Origin: JANXLS01 sp038227045
GTDB taxonomy: Bacteria > Planctomycetota > SZUA-567 > H5-PLA8
Direction of reading: 5' to 3'
NCBI GenBank assembly: GCA_038227045.1
Contig: JBBRQD010000103.1
Span: 1-18,409, forward strand
DNA length: 18,409 nt
Under the pieces are notes generated by a model. That model saw nothing but the letters and a program-made list of their open reading frames with translations. It was not told the DNA's origin and did no database searches. Position numbers and translations under genes: made by a program. Positions 1 to 6,531 of this stretch are shown one piece after another (position 1 is the first letter of the stretch; every line of letters starts with the position of its first letter).

Positions 1-96
1 CAGCAAGGCGTTTCAGCCTTCCATTTTATTCGAGATGCCGTCCAAGCCTACTTCACCGGTGAAAGTGCACCGCATTTGCTTCCTGCATCAATCTAA
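1..96 (+). CDS. IS66-like transposase, C-terminal fragment
   Basis: Frame 1 is open from the window edge to TAA at 94-96 and encodes 31 residues. It begins QQGVSAFHF, continues with a predicted helix ending AYFTG, and finishes APHLLPASI. A short aromatic-rich helix followed by a P-x-LLP tail is how many IS66-family DDE transposases end. The catalytic domain lies outside the window, so identification rests on the tail alone, and another transposase family is possible. Its stop overlaps, on the opposite strand, the stop of the neighbouring secreted-protein gene. That overlap is explained if the neighbour reads into the IS end. Confidence 0.5.
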   Translation, partial: QQGVSAFHFIRDAVQAYFTGESAPHLLPASI

Positions 97-137
97 TCCG
101 TAGCGTTTCTTGCCGCGTTAGCATCGTGAACGGCTAC
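1..137 (+). mobile_element. Right end of an IS66-like insertion sequence (partial)
   Basis: The window opens inside an insertion sequence. It contains the last 31 codons of a transposase (stop at 94-96) and 41 bases of IS end sequence. Read on the minus strand from 137, the presumed terminal inverted repeat starts GTAGCCGTTCACG, the style of terminus I associate with IS66-family elements. IS66-family elements usually make an 8-bp target duplication, so 138-145 would be one copy and the partner would lie left of the window. The left end is not visible, so the boundary at 137 is inferred from one side only. Confidence 0.5.
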
Positions 138-584
138 CAAATCGCTATAGTGGTCTACTCGGGAGTTATCAGTGTATGTCCACGAATTCACGGAGTTTCC
201 ATAGCGCGTCGATTCGTTGAAGACTTTCAAGTCTTCTGGGTAGGCGACGTTCAGCGCAAAATTGTGGAGATTTTCCTCGTCCCATTTGTAATTCAACGCG
301 GCGCTATAGCGTTCTTTCAACACGGGCAAAAGATTGTTGCGGTCGGCTTCCGGAACCGAATTGTAATAGCGCATGTAGGACAAATATTGGGGCGCATAAG
401 GACTTTCAATGCCGCGCAGAGTAAGCGTGCCATCGGAATGGATTGCAGAGAGAGTTCCCTCCACCCAATTGTCCATTTTTTCGTATCGCACATGCGGCCG
501 GATGGTCTCCGTTTCCGCGGCAAAGCCTTGCATTCCGGCGGCAACAATTAGTGCGATGAATAAAAACGTCGACTTCTGGTTCAT
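93..584 (-). CDS. Secreted protein of unknown function, 3' end replaced by IS sequence
   Basis: The 163-residue frame starts with a clear signal peptide: basic MNQK, a hydrophobic core to about residue 21 and likely cleavage near GFA-A. The start is supported by AAGGAG placed eight bases upstream of the ATG. The mature part is polar and rich in Tyr, Asn and Glu (for example LSYMRYYNSV and NYKWDEENLHNF), with no family I recognise. Residues 150-163 (from VAVHDAN) are encoded by the presumed IS66-like terminus ending at 137, so the native protein probably continued differently after SDL at about residue 149. I read this as a gene truncated by insertion and now ending at a stop inside the element. 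A 7-bp perfect hairpin (606-624) lies just upstream of its ribosome-binding site. Confidence 0.65.
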   Translation of the reverse strand: MNQKSTFLFIALIVAAGMQGFAAETETIRPHVRYEKMDNWVEGTLSAIHSDGTLTLRGIESPYAPQYLSYMRYYNSVPEADRNNLLPVLKERYSAALNYKWDEENLHNFALNVAYPEDLKVFNESTRYGNSVNSWTYTDNSRVDHYSDLVAVHDANAARNATD

Positions 585-605
585 GATGCTCTCCTTAATA
601 AGTCC

Positions 606-624
606 GCGAAACGAGGTGTTTCGC
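606..624. repeat. Perfect 7-bp hairpin in the 5' leader of the secreted-protein gene
   Basis: GCGAAAC (606-612) pairs exactly with GTTTCGC (618-624) around a 5-base loop GAGGT. On the minus strand it would lie in the leader of the gene starting at 584, about 10 bases upstream of the ribosome-binding site. The segment AACGAGGTGT inside it recurs at 720-729. The rest of 625-815 shows no gene. A role in translation or RNA stability is possible but not shown. Confidence 0.4.
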
Positions 625-815
625 TAAACAGGAAGGAAGCAACTCGTGGGCCGTGTAGGAACGCGCCGCACGTTGAGAGTCTGCAACTCTTTACTAGGTA
701 TTGATTTATTTTAATAGTGAACGAGGTGTGCCCGACGAAAACACTCATTTGCCGAATCGAAACTCGGCAACGTCTCGACGGAAGTCCGTCATCCGGGAAC
801 AAATTTAGCCGCGGG

Positions 816-1586
816 CTACTGCACTTTCGACTTCTCCGGTCCCAACGTCTTCTTGAACTCTTCCAACGCTTTCTGTTCGTCAGATTGCGCGCCAGCCGCG
901 GGCAGCGCGTCGGTTTTCTTGTCGGTCAGGCCGAGCTCCATTTTGAATTGCTTGAGCAGCTCCTGCCCTTCCATCTGCTGGGCTTTTTCTTCGATCTCCA
1001 TACCCTTCGTGTCCATGCTTTCGACTGCGGAGGCGATTTTGCCTTCGGCCATCGCCGATTTTTCTTTCAGCTTTTCGATCATCTCCTGATGCGTCGCATC
1101 CACGCCGGCCACTTCGAACGATTGGAACACGTCCGCCAGTTCGCTTTTCCATTTCGCCGATTCGGCTTCCTTGATCGCGGCCATCGCCTGCTCGGTCTTC
1201 ATTTTCATTTCGCGCATGTAGCGTTCTTTGAGCTTCAGCAGTCCGTCGTATCCCATTTTCGCGGAGGAGAGTTGCGCGCTGGTGTGTTCGAGCGCATCCT
1301 GCTTCTGCTTGAGCTGCACGGCGTATTGTCCGGCCATGCCTTCCTCGCCGGCCAGCAGCGCGGACTTCACGCGCGCGGTGAGTTTGGCGATGTCCTGTTT
1401 AGTCGTATTGGCCTCGTCCTCCAGGCGCACAATGCCGCCGCGCGCCTTGGCGATGCCCGTGTTCATTTCCGGAACCTTGTCCTGCATGTCGCGCATGTTC
1501 TGCTGCAGGATCAGCTTGGGATCCTCGGCCATGCTCACGAAACTACCCATGACCGACCGAAACAGGCGTTTGATACGTTCCCACAT
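816..1586 (-). CDS. pspA: Phage shock protein A (PspA/IM30/Vipp1 family)
   Basis: PspA-family proteins are ESCRT-III relatives that bind stressed cytoplasmic membranes, polymerise on them and limit proton leakage. The 256-residue product has the usual length and features: an amphipathic N-terminus (MWERIKRLFRSVMGSF), then MAEDPKLILQQNMRDM, where family members typically carry an EDP motif, then an almost unbroken heptad-rich coiled coil to about residue 215 and a short polar tail ending in a charged KKTLGPEKSK segment. I chose ATG at 1586 over an in-frame TTG at 1592: GGAGA lies nine bases before the ATG but only three before the TTG. A likely promoter lies at 1639-1666. It is transcribed away from a two-helix membrane protein that could be a partner. 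A weak stem (806-818) followed by AATTT overlaps the stop codon and might terminate the transcript. Confidence 0.93.
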   Translation of the reverse strand: MWERIKRLFRSVMGSFVSMAEDPKLILQQNMRDMQDKVPEMNTGIAKARGGIVRLEDEANTTKQDIAKLTARVKSALLAGEEGMAGQYAVQLKQKQDALEHTSAQLSSAKMGYDGLLKLKERYMREMKMKTEQAMAAIKEAESAKWKSELADVFQSFEVAGVDATHQEMIEKLKEKSAMAEGKIASAVESMDTKGMEIEEKAQQMEGQELLKQFKMELGLTDKKTDALPAAGAQSDEQKALEEFKKTLGPEKSKVQ

Positions 1587-1638
1587 GTGCAAGGATCTCC
1601 GGCAGAAGATAAAATCCGGCAGCTCTAAAGTTCGCTTT

Positions 1639-1666
1639 ATCGTACTTTCATTGAACCCGCCGTCAA
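1639..1666 (-). promoter_or_regulatory. Candidate sigma70-type promoter of pspA
   Basis: Read on the minus strand, TTGACG (1661-1666) and TACGAT (1639-1644) are separated by 16 bases. They match the -35 consensus at 5/6 and the -10 at 4/6. Transcription would begin near 1632, giving a leader of about 45 bases before the chosen ATG at 1586. No sigma54 signature, the usual driver of enterobacterial psp operons, was found in this gap. Confidence 0.45.
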
Positions 1667-1734
1667 ATCGCCATTCGCCGATAGTGCGTCTTTTTTGTTG
1701 TCAGGGGCGCGGTGCGGCGTTAAAAAGGGGAGGT

Positions 1735-2157
1735 ATGATCGACCTTGAAAAGGAATTCCGAACATTGCGTCTGCTGGCCTCCGCGCTGATGATCATTGGC
1801 GCGGGATTGACGCTGGGCGGATTCGGCATCGCACTTCTGGTGCGCGACCCGGCCCCCAAAGACCGCAAACCCGCCCACGTGACTGAATTTGAAGTCGCAC
1901 CGCCTTCCGAAGCGGCGAAACCCGCCGCCAAAGATTACAACCAGAAGTTTTCGAGCTATTCCGGCCAGCTCGGCATACCCACCGGAATGCTGGGCGTGCT
2001 GTTTCTGGGCCTTGGCTGGACGCTAAGCTGGATCATCCGCAACAACATCGACGACAGCGACGGCCCCATCGAAAACCACGAATTGTTCAAGGCTTACGCT
2101 CAGCAGTTAGTCGTCGCCGAACGCCAGAAAACCAAGGATCGCAAGCGGCTGAAGTGA
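1735..2157 (+). CDS. Small two-helix membrane protein of unknown function
   Basis: The frame is open from 1228, but the part before 1735 runs antisense through pspA and is not protein-like. The ATG at 1735 begins MIDLEKEFRTLR and gives 140 residues. A hydrophobic helix spans about residues 13-36 and a second about 83-101 (GMLGVLFLGLGWTLSWII). Between them is a Pro/Ala-rich polar stretch, and a basic tail ends DRKRLK. With N- and C-termini charged, both probably face the cytoplasm and the 45-residue middle faces out. GGGGAGG sits only one base before this ATG, which is too close for a normal ribosome-binding site; an AAAAGGGG match four bases upstream is the alternative. Divergence from pspA suggests, without proving, an envelope-stress link. 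Confidence 0.6.
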   Translation: MIDLEKEFRTLRLLASALMIIGAGLTLGGFGIALLVRDPAPKDRKPAHVTEFEVAPPSEAAKPAAKDYNQKFSSYSGQLGIPTGMLGVLFLGLGWTLSWIIRNNIDDSDGPIENHELFKAYAQQLVVAERQKTKDRKRLK

Positions 2158-2180
2158 ATTTGTAGTTGGCACAGCGGTCC

Positions 2181-2210
2181 CGATTAGTAATCGTGGCTGG
2201 TTAGTAATCG
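2181..2210. repeat. Short palindrome with a repeated half
   Basis: CGATTAGTAATCG (2181-2193) is a perfect 6+1+6 palindrome, and TTAGTAATCG repeats directly at 2201-2210, about two helical turns on. It lies in the 109-base gap between convergent genes (plus-strand stop at 2157, minus-strand stop at 2267). It could be a protein-binding site or a repeat remnant; no T-tract marks it as a terminator. Confidence 0.35.
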
Positions 2211-2266
2211 GAGAACGCAAATTAAGCAGGCCGTGGATAAATCGTTGGTGCCCCGCGAGCCGCGAA

Positions 2267-2848
2267 CTACGCTTTCAACTTCCCTGCGACGGCAGCCAAT
2301 TTCTTTCCGAGATTTTCGATGCTCGACTGTTGCGCCGCGTCCTTCAGCGATCCGTCCGCGTTGAACACTTCGTACGCTTTGGCGATGGCGACCTGATCGG
2401 CGAGCACCAGCACGCCGATATTGCCGAGGATCGAACGGACGTGAACGAGGCCGCGCAATCCGCCGAATCCGCCTGGTGAGGCGCTCATCAGCGCAGCGCT
2501 TTTGCCCATGAATCCAGCCAGCGGCGCTTCGCCCGGCACGGGACGCGAAATCCAGTCGATGGTGTTTTTCAACACGGCGGTGATGGAGCTATTGTATTCG
2601 GGCGACGCGATCAGAAATCCATCGGCCGCGATGAAGAGCTTCTTGAGCTTCTGCGCATTCTCCGGAAGGCCGGATTCTTTTTCCAAATCTTCGTCAAAAA
2701 GCGGCAGCGGAAAATTCTTCAAATCGAGGAACTCGACATCCGCGCCCGCGCCGCGCGCAGCGGCCGCCGCGATCTGAACGAGTTTCTTGTTGTACGAATC
2801 TTTGCGCGTGCTGCCGGCAAATGCGAGAAGGCGGGGCATTGTGCTCAT
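2267..2848 (-). CDS. NADPH-dependent FMN reductase family protein
   Basis: This 193-residue flavodoxin-fold oxidoreductase belongs to the family of quinone, chromate and azo reductases that use FMN and NAD(P)H. The FMN phosphate loop is visible as GSTRKDSYN at residues 12-20, and the second flavin-binding signature as SPEYNSSI at 82-89, followed by KNTIDW. The glycine-rich PGGFGGLRG near residue 125 is also typical. The substrate cannot be told from sequence. The start at 2848 is supported by GAGGAG seven bases upstream, and the alternative Met4 lacks such a site. The pirin gene lies 58 bases upstream on the same strand, so the two may be co-transcribed as a small oxidative-stress unit. The intervening gap carries a repeat also found before pirin. 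Confidence 0.92.
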   Translation of the reverse strand: MSTMPRLLAFAGSTRKDSYNKKLVQIAAAAARGAGADVEFLDLKNFPLPLFDEDLEKESGLPENAQKLKKLFIAADGFLIASPEYNSSITAVLKNTIDWISRPVPGEAPLAGFMGKSAALMSASPGGFGGLRGLVHVRSILGNIGVLVLADQVAIAKAYEVFNADGSLKDAAQQSSIENLGKKLAAVAGKLKA

Positions 2849-2853
2849 GTCAA

Positions 2854-2892
2854 AGCTCCTCGGAGATTTTCACCGCAAAGAACGCAGAGGTG
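2854..2892 (-). repeat. Leader repeat, copy 1 (upstream of the flavin reductase)
   Basis: A 27-base core (2866-2892) recurs at 3625-3651 with a single difference. Similarity extends left through the AGCTCC block that contains the ribosome-binding site of the flavin reductase. In transcript sense the core reads as alternating CTCTGCG / TTCTTTGCGG units, a type of low-complexity intergenic repeat I associate with several uncultured Gram-negative lineages. Confidence 0.6.
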
Positions 2893-2906
2893 ATAAAGTT
2901 TGGGGG

Positions 2907-3605
2907 TCAAGCAAGATCGAACAATACTATTTCCGCATCGGGCGCGGCTTTCAACTGCAAATCCGCTTCGCCTTCGATGGCCGCGCCGTCGCCTGCTTCG
3001 AGAAGCTGGCCGTTGAGTTCCAGCGCACCGCGAAGCGTTTGAAGCCACGCGGCTCGGCCTTTTTTCAGTGCGTGCGAAACCGTGTTGTTGGCATCGATTT
3101 TAGAGAGATAAATGCGCGCGTCCTGGTGAATCGTCAGCGATCCGTCCTGCGCGTCCGGTGACGCAACGAGACGCAGCGCATTGTGCTGCTCGCTTTTCGA
3201 AAACGCTTTCTGTTCGTAGCTGGGCGTCAATCCGTCGCGCTCGGGCAACAGCCAGATTTGGTACAGGTGTACCCGTTCGGTTTCAGAGGGATTGAATTCG
3301 CTGTGCCGAATTCCGGTGCCGGCGCTCATCCGCTGAAGTTCGCCAGGACGCAGCACCTCGCCGTTGCCCAGGCTGTCTTGGTGTACGAGCGCGCCTTCGA
3401 GGACGATGGTGACGATCTCCATGTCCTTATGCCCGTGCATGCCAAAACCCATGCCGGGTGCGACGCGATCTTCATTCATGACTCGCAACGCGTGAAACTG
3501 CTCGTGCGCGGCATCGTAATAATCCGCGAACGAAAAAGTGTGAAACGTATCTAACCAGCCGTGATTGGCATGACCGCGTTCGGTGGAACGGCGAATTCGA
3601 ATCAT
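2907..3605 (-). CDS. Pirin family protein (YhhW-like, quercetinase type)
   Basis: The product is a bicupin of 232 residues, close to the roughly 230 of E. coli YhhW. Some YhhW-like pirins cleave quercetin in vitro; cellular roles are mostly unsettled. The N-terminal cupin keeps the metal ligands: His57 and His59 (GMHGHKDMEIV), His101 and Glu103 (GTGIRHSEFN). The early motif HGWLDTFHTFSFADYYD is diagnostic. The frame extends 17 codons further upstream, but I start at 3605 because MIRIRRSTERG matches how the family begins and TTGGAG lies nine bases before it. It lies between an exported-protein gene (upstream, 88 bases away) and the flavin reductase (downstream), both on the same strand. Confidence 0.93.
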   Translation of the reverse strand: MIRIRRSTERGHANHGWLDTFHTFSFADYYDAAHEQFHALRVMNEDRVAPGMGFGMHGHKDMEIVTIVLEGALVHQDSLGNGEVLRPGELQRMSAGTGIRHSEFNPSETERVHLYQIWLLPERDGLTPSYEQKAFSKSEQHNALRLVASPDAQDGSLTIHQDARIYLSKIDANNTVSHALKKGRAAWLQTLRGALELNGQLLEAGDGAAIEGEADLQLKAAPDAEIVLFDLA

Positions 3606-3612
3606 CGTCGGC

Positions 3613-3651
3613 AGCTCCAAGGAAATTTTCACCGCAGAGAACGCAGAGGTG
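3613..3651 (-). repeat. Leader repeat, copy 2 (upstream of pirin)
   Basis: Second copy of the repeat at 2854-2892. The core 3625-3651 matches at 26 of 27 positions, in the same orientation, and again abuts the ribosome-binding site of the gene that follows it on the minus strand. Two copies at equivalent positions before adjacent genes suggest a duplicated leader or repeated insertion at the same kind of site. Confidence 0.6.
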
Positions 3652-3692
3652 CGCAAAGGACAGCAAAACCTTTAACAGCGATGTTCGATTTG

Positions 3693-4583
3693 TTAGCGGT
3701 GGTGATGCCCGCCTCCGCCGAAGTTGAATCCAAGATTGAACTGCGTGCCGCCATAGTATGGGCCTCCGTAGTAACCCGGACCATAATAATATCGGGGTCC
3801 ATAATAATACGAGCCACTGTTTTGGTAGTACACGGGCGGTCCTTCGACATACGTCCGTTCTACAACCGCCGTCTCGCGCGGCGCGTCTTTGAGCGCGGCG
3901 AGCTGTCCGCTGACTCTTCGTTCGCCGTGTTCGAAGATGCTCACGTTTACCGTGTCGACTCCTTCAGCGGCTGTGCGCGACACATTGATCGCCGAACGTT
4001 CGCCGCCGTTAACCGTCAGCGGGAAACCTTCGGTTAGAGTGCCGCTAAAGCGAACTTTGTAATTCCCGGCGTGCATCACCACCGTTGTGCTGCTGTGGGC
4101 CTGGACCACACTGCCCTGGCCGGGGAACGCAATCCAAATGGTCTGAATCGCCGGTTCGTACATGTACGACCAGGCGCGATCGTCGAGGTTTTCGATGGTC
4201 AGCGAACCGTCCTGATTCGGATTTCGAACGACCGCCGGCGCGGCAGGTACGACGGGAATCGCCGCCACGGCCGGCGCCGGTGGCGCAACCGGAACCGCTG
4301 GCGTCTTCGGAATGACCGCCGGAGCCACAGCGACGGCTTTGCCGTCTTTGGGGACGTGGCGCAGCATCGCCAAAATCACTTTTTCAGGCACTTTTGCTTC
4401 GCGCAGACGCAGCACATCCGATGCGCCCACATTTATTTCGCCAGGCGTATTTTCGACCGCCGCAATCTGCTTGTCCGCCGGCTCGCCCTTTTGAGCCATT
4501 GCAATAACGTCGTCAACGCTCGCGGCCTGAACCGCGAATCCCGCCAGCGCGAACACGCAGCAGGCAACCAAAATCGTTCTCAT
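3693..4583 (-). CDS. Exported protein with Pro/Ala linker and Gly/Tyr-rich tail, function unknown
   Basis: A 296-residue secreted protein of no family I can name. Its signal peptide (MRTILVACCVFALAGFAVQA) ends with AQA-type cleavage after residue 20. Residues about 21-78 form a small helical domain (SVDDVIAMAQKGE to VPEKVILAMLRH). Residues about 82-119 are an almost pure Ala/Pro/Val linker. Residues 120-240 look like a beta domain: GSLTIENLDDRAWSYMYEP, then GNYKVRFSG. The last 50 are a low-complexity Tyr/Gly/Pro tail ending in HHHR, as in some surface or matrix proteins. The start is secure: GGAGG lies nine bases upstream of the ATG. Cys8 and Cys9 sit in the signal core, but no lipobox is present. 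Its upstream neighbour rarA is divergent. Confidence 0.75.
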   Translation of the reverse strand: MRTILVACCVFALAGFAVQAASVDDVIAMAQKGEPADKQIAAVENTPGEINVGASDVLRLREAKVPEKVILAMLRHVPKDGKAVAVAPAVIPKTPAVPVAPPAPAVAAIPVVPAAPAVVRNPNQDGSLTIENLDDRAWSYMYEPAIQTIWIAFPGQGSVVQAHSSTTVVMHAGNYKVRFSGTLTEGFPLTVNGGERSAINVSRTAAEGVDTVNVSIFEHGERRVSGQLAALKDAPRETAVVERTYVEGPPVYYQNSGSYYYGPRYYYGPGYYGGPYYGGTQFNLGFNFGGGGHHHR

Positions 4584-4786
4584 GGCTTTATTCCTCCTTT
4601 ATTGTAATCAGTCGAGACACTATCCTCTGTCTTTACAGACGAACGAGCGGGGCGAATATTATTTAAAAATGGATGATAAAAGCGAAACTCTCCGTTCCCG
4701 TCACAAATCTTAGTTTTATAGATCGACTTTCGACTGTCCAGCGTCAAAATCACTTGGTCGGGGCGTCAGCGGATTGGATCGACAAT

Positions 4787-4807
4787 CCCTCTCCCGGGGG
4801 GAGAGGG
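4787..4807. repeat. 9-bp perfect G+C hairpin upstream of rarA
   Basis: CCCTCTCCC (4787-4795) pairs exactly with GGGAGAGGG (4799-4807) around GGG. This common type of genomic palindrome sits 34 bases before the rarA start and has no T-tract. If rarA is transcribed from upstream, the hairpin would be in its leader. The rest of the 4584-4841 gap shows no gene. Confidence 0.5.
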
Positions 4808-4841
4808 CAACGGCGCTTCACAGAATAGGGAACGTTTTCCG

Positions 4842-6266
4842 ATGGATTTATTCGCCGCCGCCGCATCAACCGTCCGAAAACAAGGCGCACCGCTGGCCGA
4901 GCGCATGCGGCCGCGTTCGCTGGATGAATACTGCGGGCAGACGGATATCCTCGGGCCGGGGAAAATTCTGCGGCGTATCTTCGAGGAAGAGCGGCGGCGC
5001 GTCGAGACAGGCTCGAAATCGCTGACGCCGCTGCCCTCCATTATCTTGTGGGGTCCGCCGGGGACCGGCAAGACCACGCTCGCGTTTTTACTCGCGCGCG
5101 CCGCGGACGCGCATTTCGAAATGTTCTCCGCCGTGTCGAGCGGCATCAAAGAAGTGCGCGAGGCGGTCAAGGCGGCGCGTGAGCGTTTGAGTTTCGAGCA
5201 ACGCCGCACGATTTTGTTCGTCGATGAAATTCACCGTTTCAATAAAGCGCAGCAGGACGGGTTTCTGCCCGCCGTCGAAGATGGCACGCTCGCGCTTCTC
5301 GGAGCGACGACCGAAAACCCCTCGTTCGAACTCAACAGCGCGCTGCTCTCGCGCTCGCGCGTGTTTGTCTTGAAACAGTTGAGCATGCCGGATATCGCTC
5401 TGTTGCTCGACCGCGCGATGGCCGATGTCGAACGCGGTCTCGGCGGGCGCGGAATCGTGCTGCCGCCCGACGCGCGCGACGCCCTTGCGTCTCTGGCCGG
5501 CGGGGACGCGCGCAGCGCACTGAACGCACTCGAATTGGCGGCTCACGCAACGGGTATAGGGGAAAGTGGTATGGGCGCCCCGCCCATACAAGAAAGTTTG
5601 GGCGGGACGCCCAAACCACTTTCCATCACCGTGGAACTCGTCCGAGAAGCGTTGCAGCGCAACACAATTCTGTACGACCAATCGGGCGAGGAGCACTACA
5701 ACCTCATCAGCGCGCTGCACAAATCGATCCGCCACTCCGACCCCGACGCGGCGCTGTACTATCTCGCGCGCATGATCGCGGGCGGAGAAGACCCGATGTT
5801 CATCGCGCGGCGGCTGGTGCGAACCGCCAGCGAAGACATCGGCCTCGCCGATCCGCAGGCCGTGGTACAGGCGCTCGCGGCCAAACAAGCGGTCGAATTC
5901 ATCGGCTATCCAGAGTGCGATACGGCCCTGGCGCAGGCCACTGTGTATCTGGCCGTAGCGCCCAAATCGAACGCGATTTATGCCGCAATCAAAGCCGCCA
6001 AAGCGGAAGTCGAATCCTCCGGCCCGCTGGCCGTGCCGCTGCATTTGCGCAACGCTCCGACGGATTTGATGAAAGCGCTCGATTACGGCAAAGGCTATCA
6101 ATACGACCACGATTTCCCCGAAAAAATCTCCGCGCAAGAGGCGCTTCCCGACACGTTGCGCGGCACGCATTTCTATCAGCCGGGGCCGTTCGGATTTGAG
6201 AAAGACGTGGCGAAGCGGCTGGAATACTTCGAACGCATTCGCCGAAAACTCAGAGGCGAGGAGTAG
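4842..6266 (+). CDS. rarA: RarA/MgsA-type replication-associated AAA+ ATPase (with in-frame palindromic insert)
   Basis: RarA is a clamp-loader-like ATPase that acts at stalled or gapped replication forks; it forms tetramers and binds SSB in E. coli. The 474-residue product has the Walker A loop GPPGTGKTT at 71-79, Walker B FVDEIH at 126-131 followed by RFNKAQQDGFLPAVE, and sensor 1 LLGATTENPSFELN at 152-165. It also carries the C-terminal family core GEEHYNLISALHKSIR, IASED-type ASEDIGLADPQA and LHLRNAPTDLMK. It is some 25-30 residues longer than usual members. About 21 of these (residues 241-261) are encoded by a double-hairpin repeat at 5561-5624, placed in the variable segment between the ATPase lid and the C-terminal domain, so function is probably kept. 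The ribosome-binding site is weak (AGGGAA, 11 bases upstream). Confidence 0.95.
   Translation: MDLFAAAASTVRKQGAPLAERMRPRSLDEYCGQTDILGPGKILRRIFEEERRRVETGSKSLTPLPSIILWGPPGTGKTTLAFLLARAADAHFEMFSAVSSGIKEVREAVKAARERLSFEQRRTILFVDEIHRFNKAQQDGFLPAVEDGTLALLGATTENPSFELNSALLSRSRVFVLKQLSMPDIALLLDRAMADVERGLGGRGIVLPPDARDALASLAGGDARSALNALELAAHATGIGESGMGAPPIQESLGGTPKPLSITVELVREALQRNTILYDQSGEEHYNLISALHKSIRHSDPDAALYYLARMIAGGEDPMFIARRLVRTASEDIGLADPQAVVQALAAKQAVEFIGYPECDTALAQATVYLAVAPKSNAIYAAIKAAKAEVESSGPLAVPLHLRNAPTDLMKALDYGKGYQYDHDFPEKISAQEALPDTLRGTHFYQPGPFGFEKDVAKRLEYFERIRRKLRGEE
5561..5624. repeat. REPIN-like double-hairpin element inserted in frame in rarA
   Basis: Outer arms 5561-5577 and 5608-5624 are inverted copies matching at 16 of 17 positions. 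Within them lie two perfect 8-bp hairpins with 3-base loops: 5570-5577 with 5581-5588 (TATGGGCG/CGCCCATA) and 5597-5604 with 5608-5615 (TTTGGGCG/CGCCCAAA). Two REP-like hairpins in inverted order with complementary flanks is the layout of REPINs, the mobile repeats of Gammaproteobacteria. The element is translated as part of RarA, contributing the Gly/Pro-rich residues 241-261, and contains no stop in that frame. Confidence 0.8.
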
Positions 6267-6278
6267 GGGTGTCTGGCT

Positions 6279-6369
6279 GGTGCCACGGAGCAGTACCCTG
6301 CTCCGTGCTGCGGATCGCCGGAAATTCCAGCGCGCATCAGCAAGGAGCAGGGTACTGCTCCTTGGCACC
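6279..6369. repeat. REPIN-like double-hairpin element between rarA and guaB
   Basis: Arms 6279-6304 and 6344-6369 are inverted copies matching at 25 of 26 positions. Each contains a perfect 10-bp hairpin with a 4-base loop (6284-6293 with 6298-6307; 6341-6350 with 6355-6364), and a 36-base spacer separates the two. The architecture equals that of the rarA insert but the sequence is unrelated (core GGAGCAG). It starts 13 bases after the rarA stop and could end that transcript or protect its 3' end, although there is no T-tract. Confidence 0.75.
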
Positions 6370-6403
6370 CAACCACCTTTTCACTTCTTTTCAACACCGC
6401 GTC

Positions 6404-6431
6404 TTGACATGCGCCGTTCGTTCGCTAAAAA
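6404..6431 (+). promoter_or_regulatory. Candidate sigma70-type promoter of guaB
   Basis: A perfect -35 TTGACA (6404-6409) is followed after 16 bases by TAAAAA (6426-6431; 4/6 match to the -10). Transcription would begin near 6438, giving a leader of roughly 115 bases that includes the large stem-loop at 6472-6531. Confidence 0.5.
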
Positions 6432-6471
6432 GGTTCTATGGAAGCATTATTTGAGGCGCAATTGGGAGTTT

Positions 6472-6531
6472 AGGATCGACGATTCAGCGGCCAGCGAGCG
6501 GTTATTCTCTGGCCCCTGAATCGTCGATCCT
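6472..6531 (+). promoter_or_regulatory. Large stem-loop in the guaB leader
   Basis: AGGATCGACGATTCAG (6472-6487) is an exact inverted copy of 6516-6531. After a single C/C mismatch the helix continues GGCCA/TGGCC (6489-6493 with 6510-6514), leaving a loop of about 16 bases. It ends nine bases before the TTGGAG ribosome-binding site (6541-6546) of guaB. There is no T-tract, so it is not a classic terminator. It may be an RNA control element, an mRNA stabiliser or another palindromic repeat. I recognise no known riboswitch consensus in it. Confidence 0.6.

Noticed and set aside
717..1628. 303-codon open frame on the plus strand
   Set aside because: Antisense to pspA. The coiled-coil codon pattern yields a Leu/Phe/His-rich shadow.
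2166..2183. Sigma54 promoter (TGGCAC at 2167, also at 6363)
   Set aside because: Neither TGGCAC is followed by the required TTGC-type -12 element at the correct spacing, and neither lies before a suitable gene start.
5088..6368. 426-codon open frame on the minus strand
   Set aside because: Antisense to rarA and running into the repeat at 6279-6369; low-complexity Arg/Phe/Gly-rich translation.
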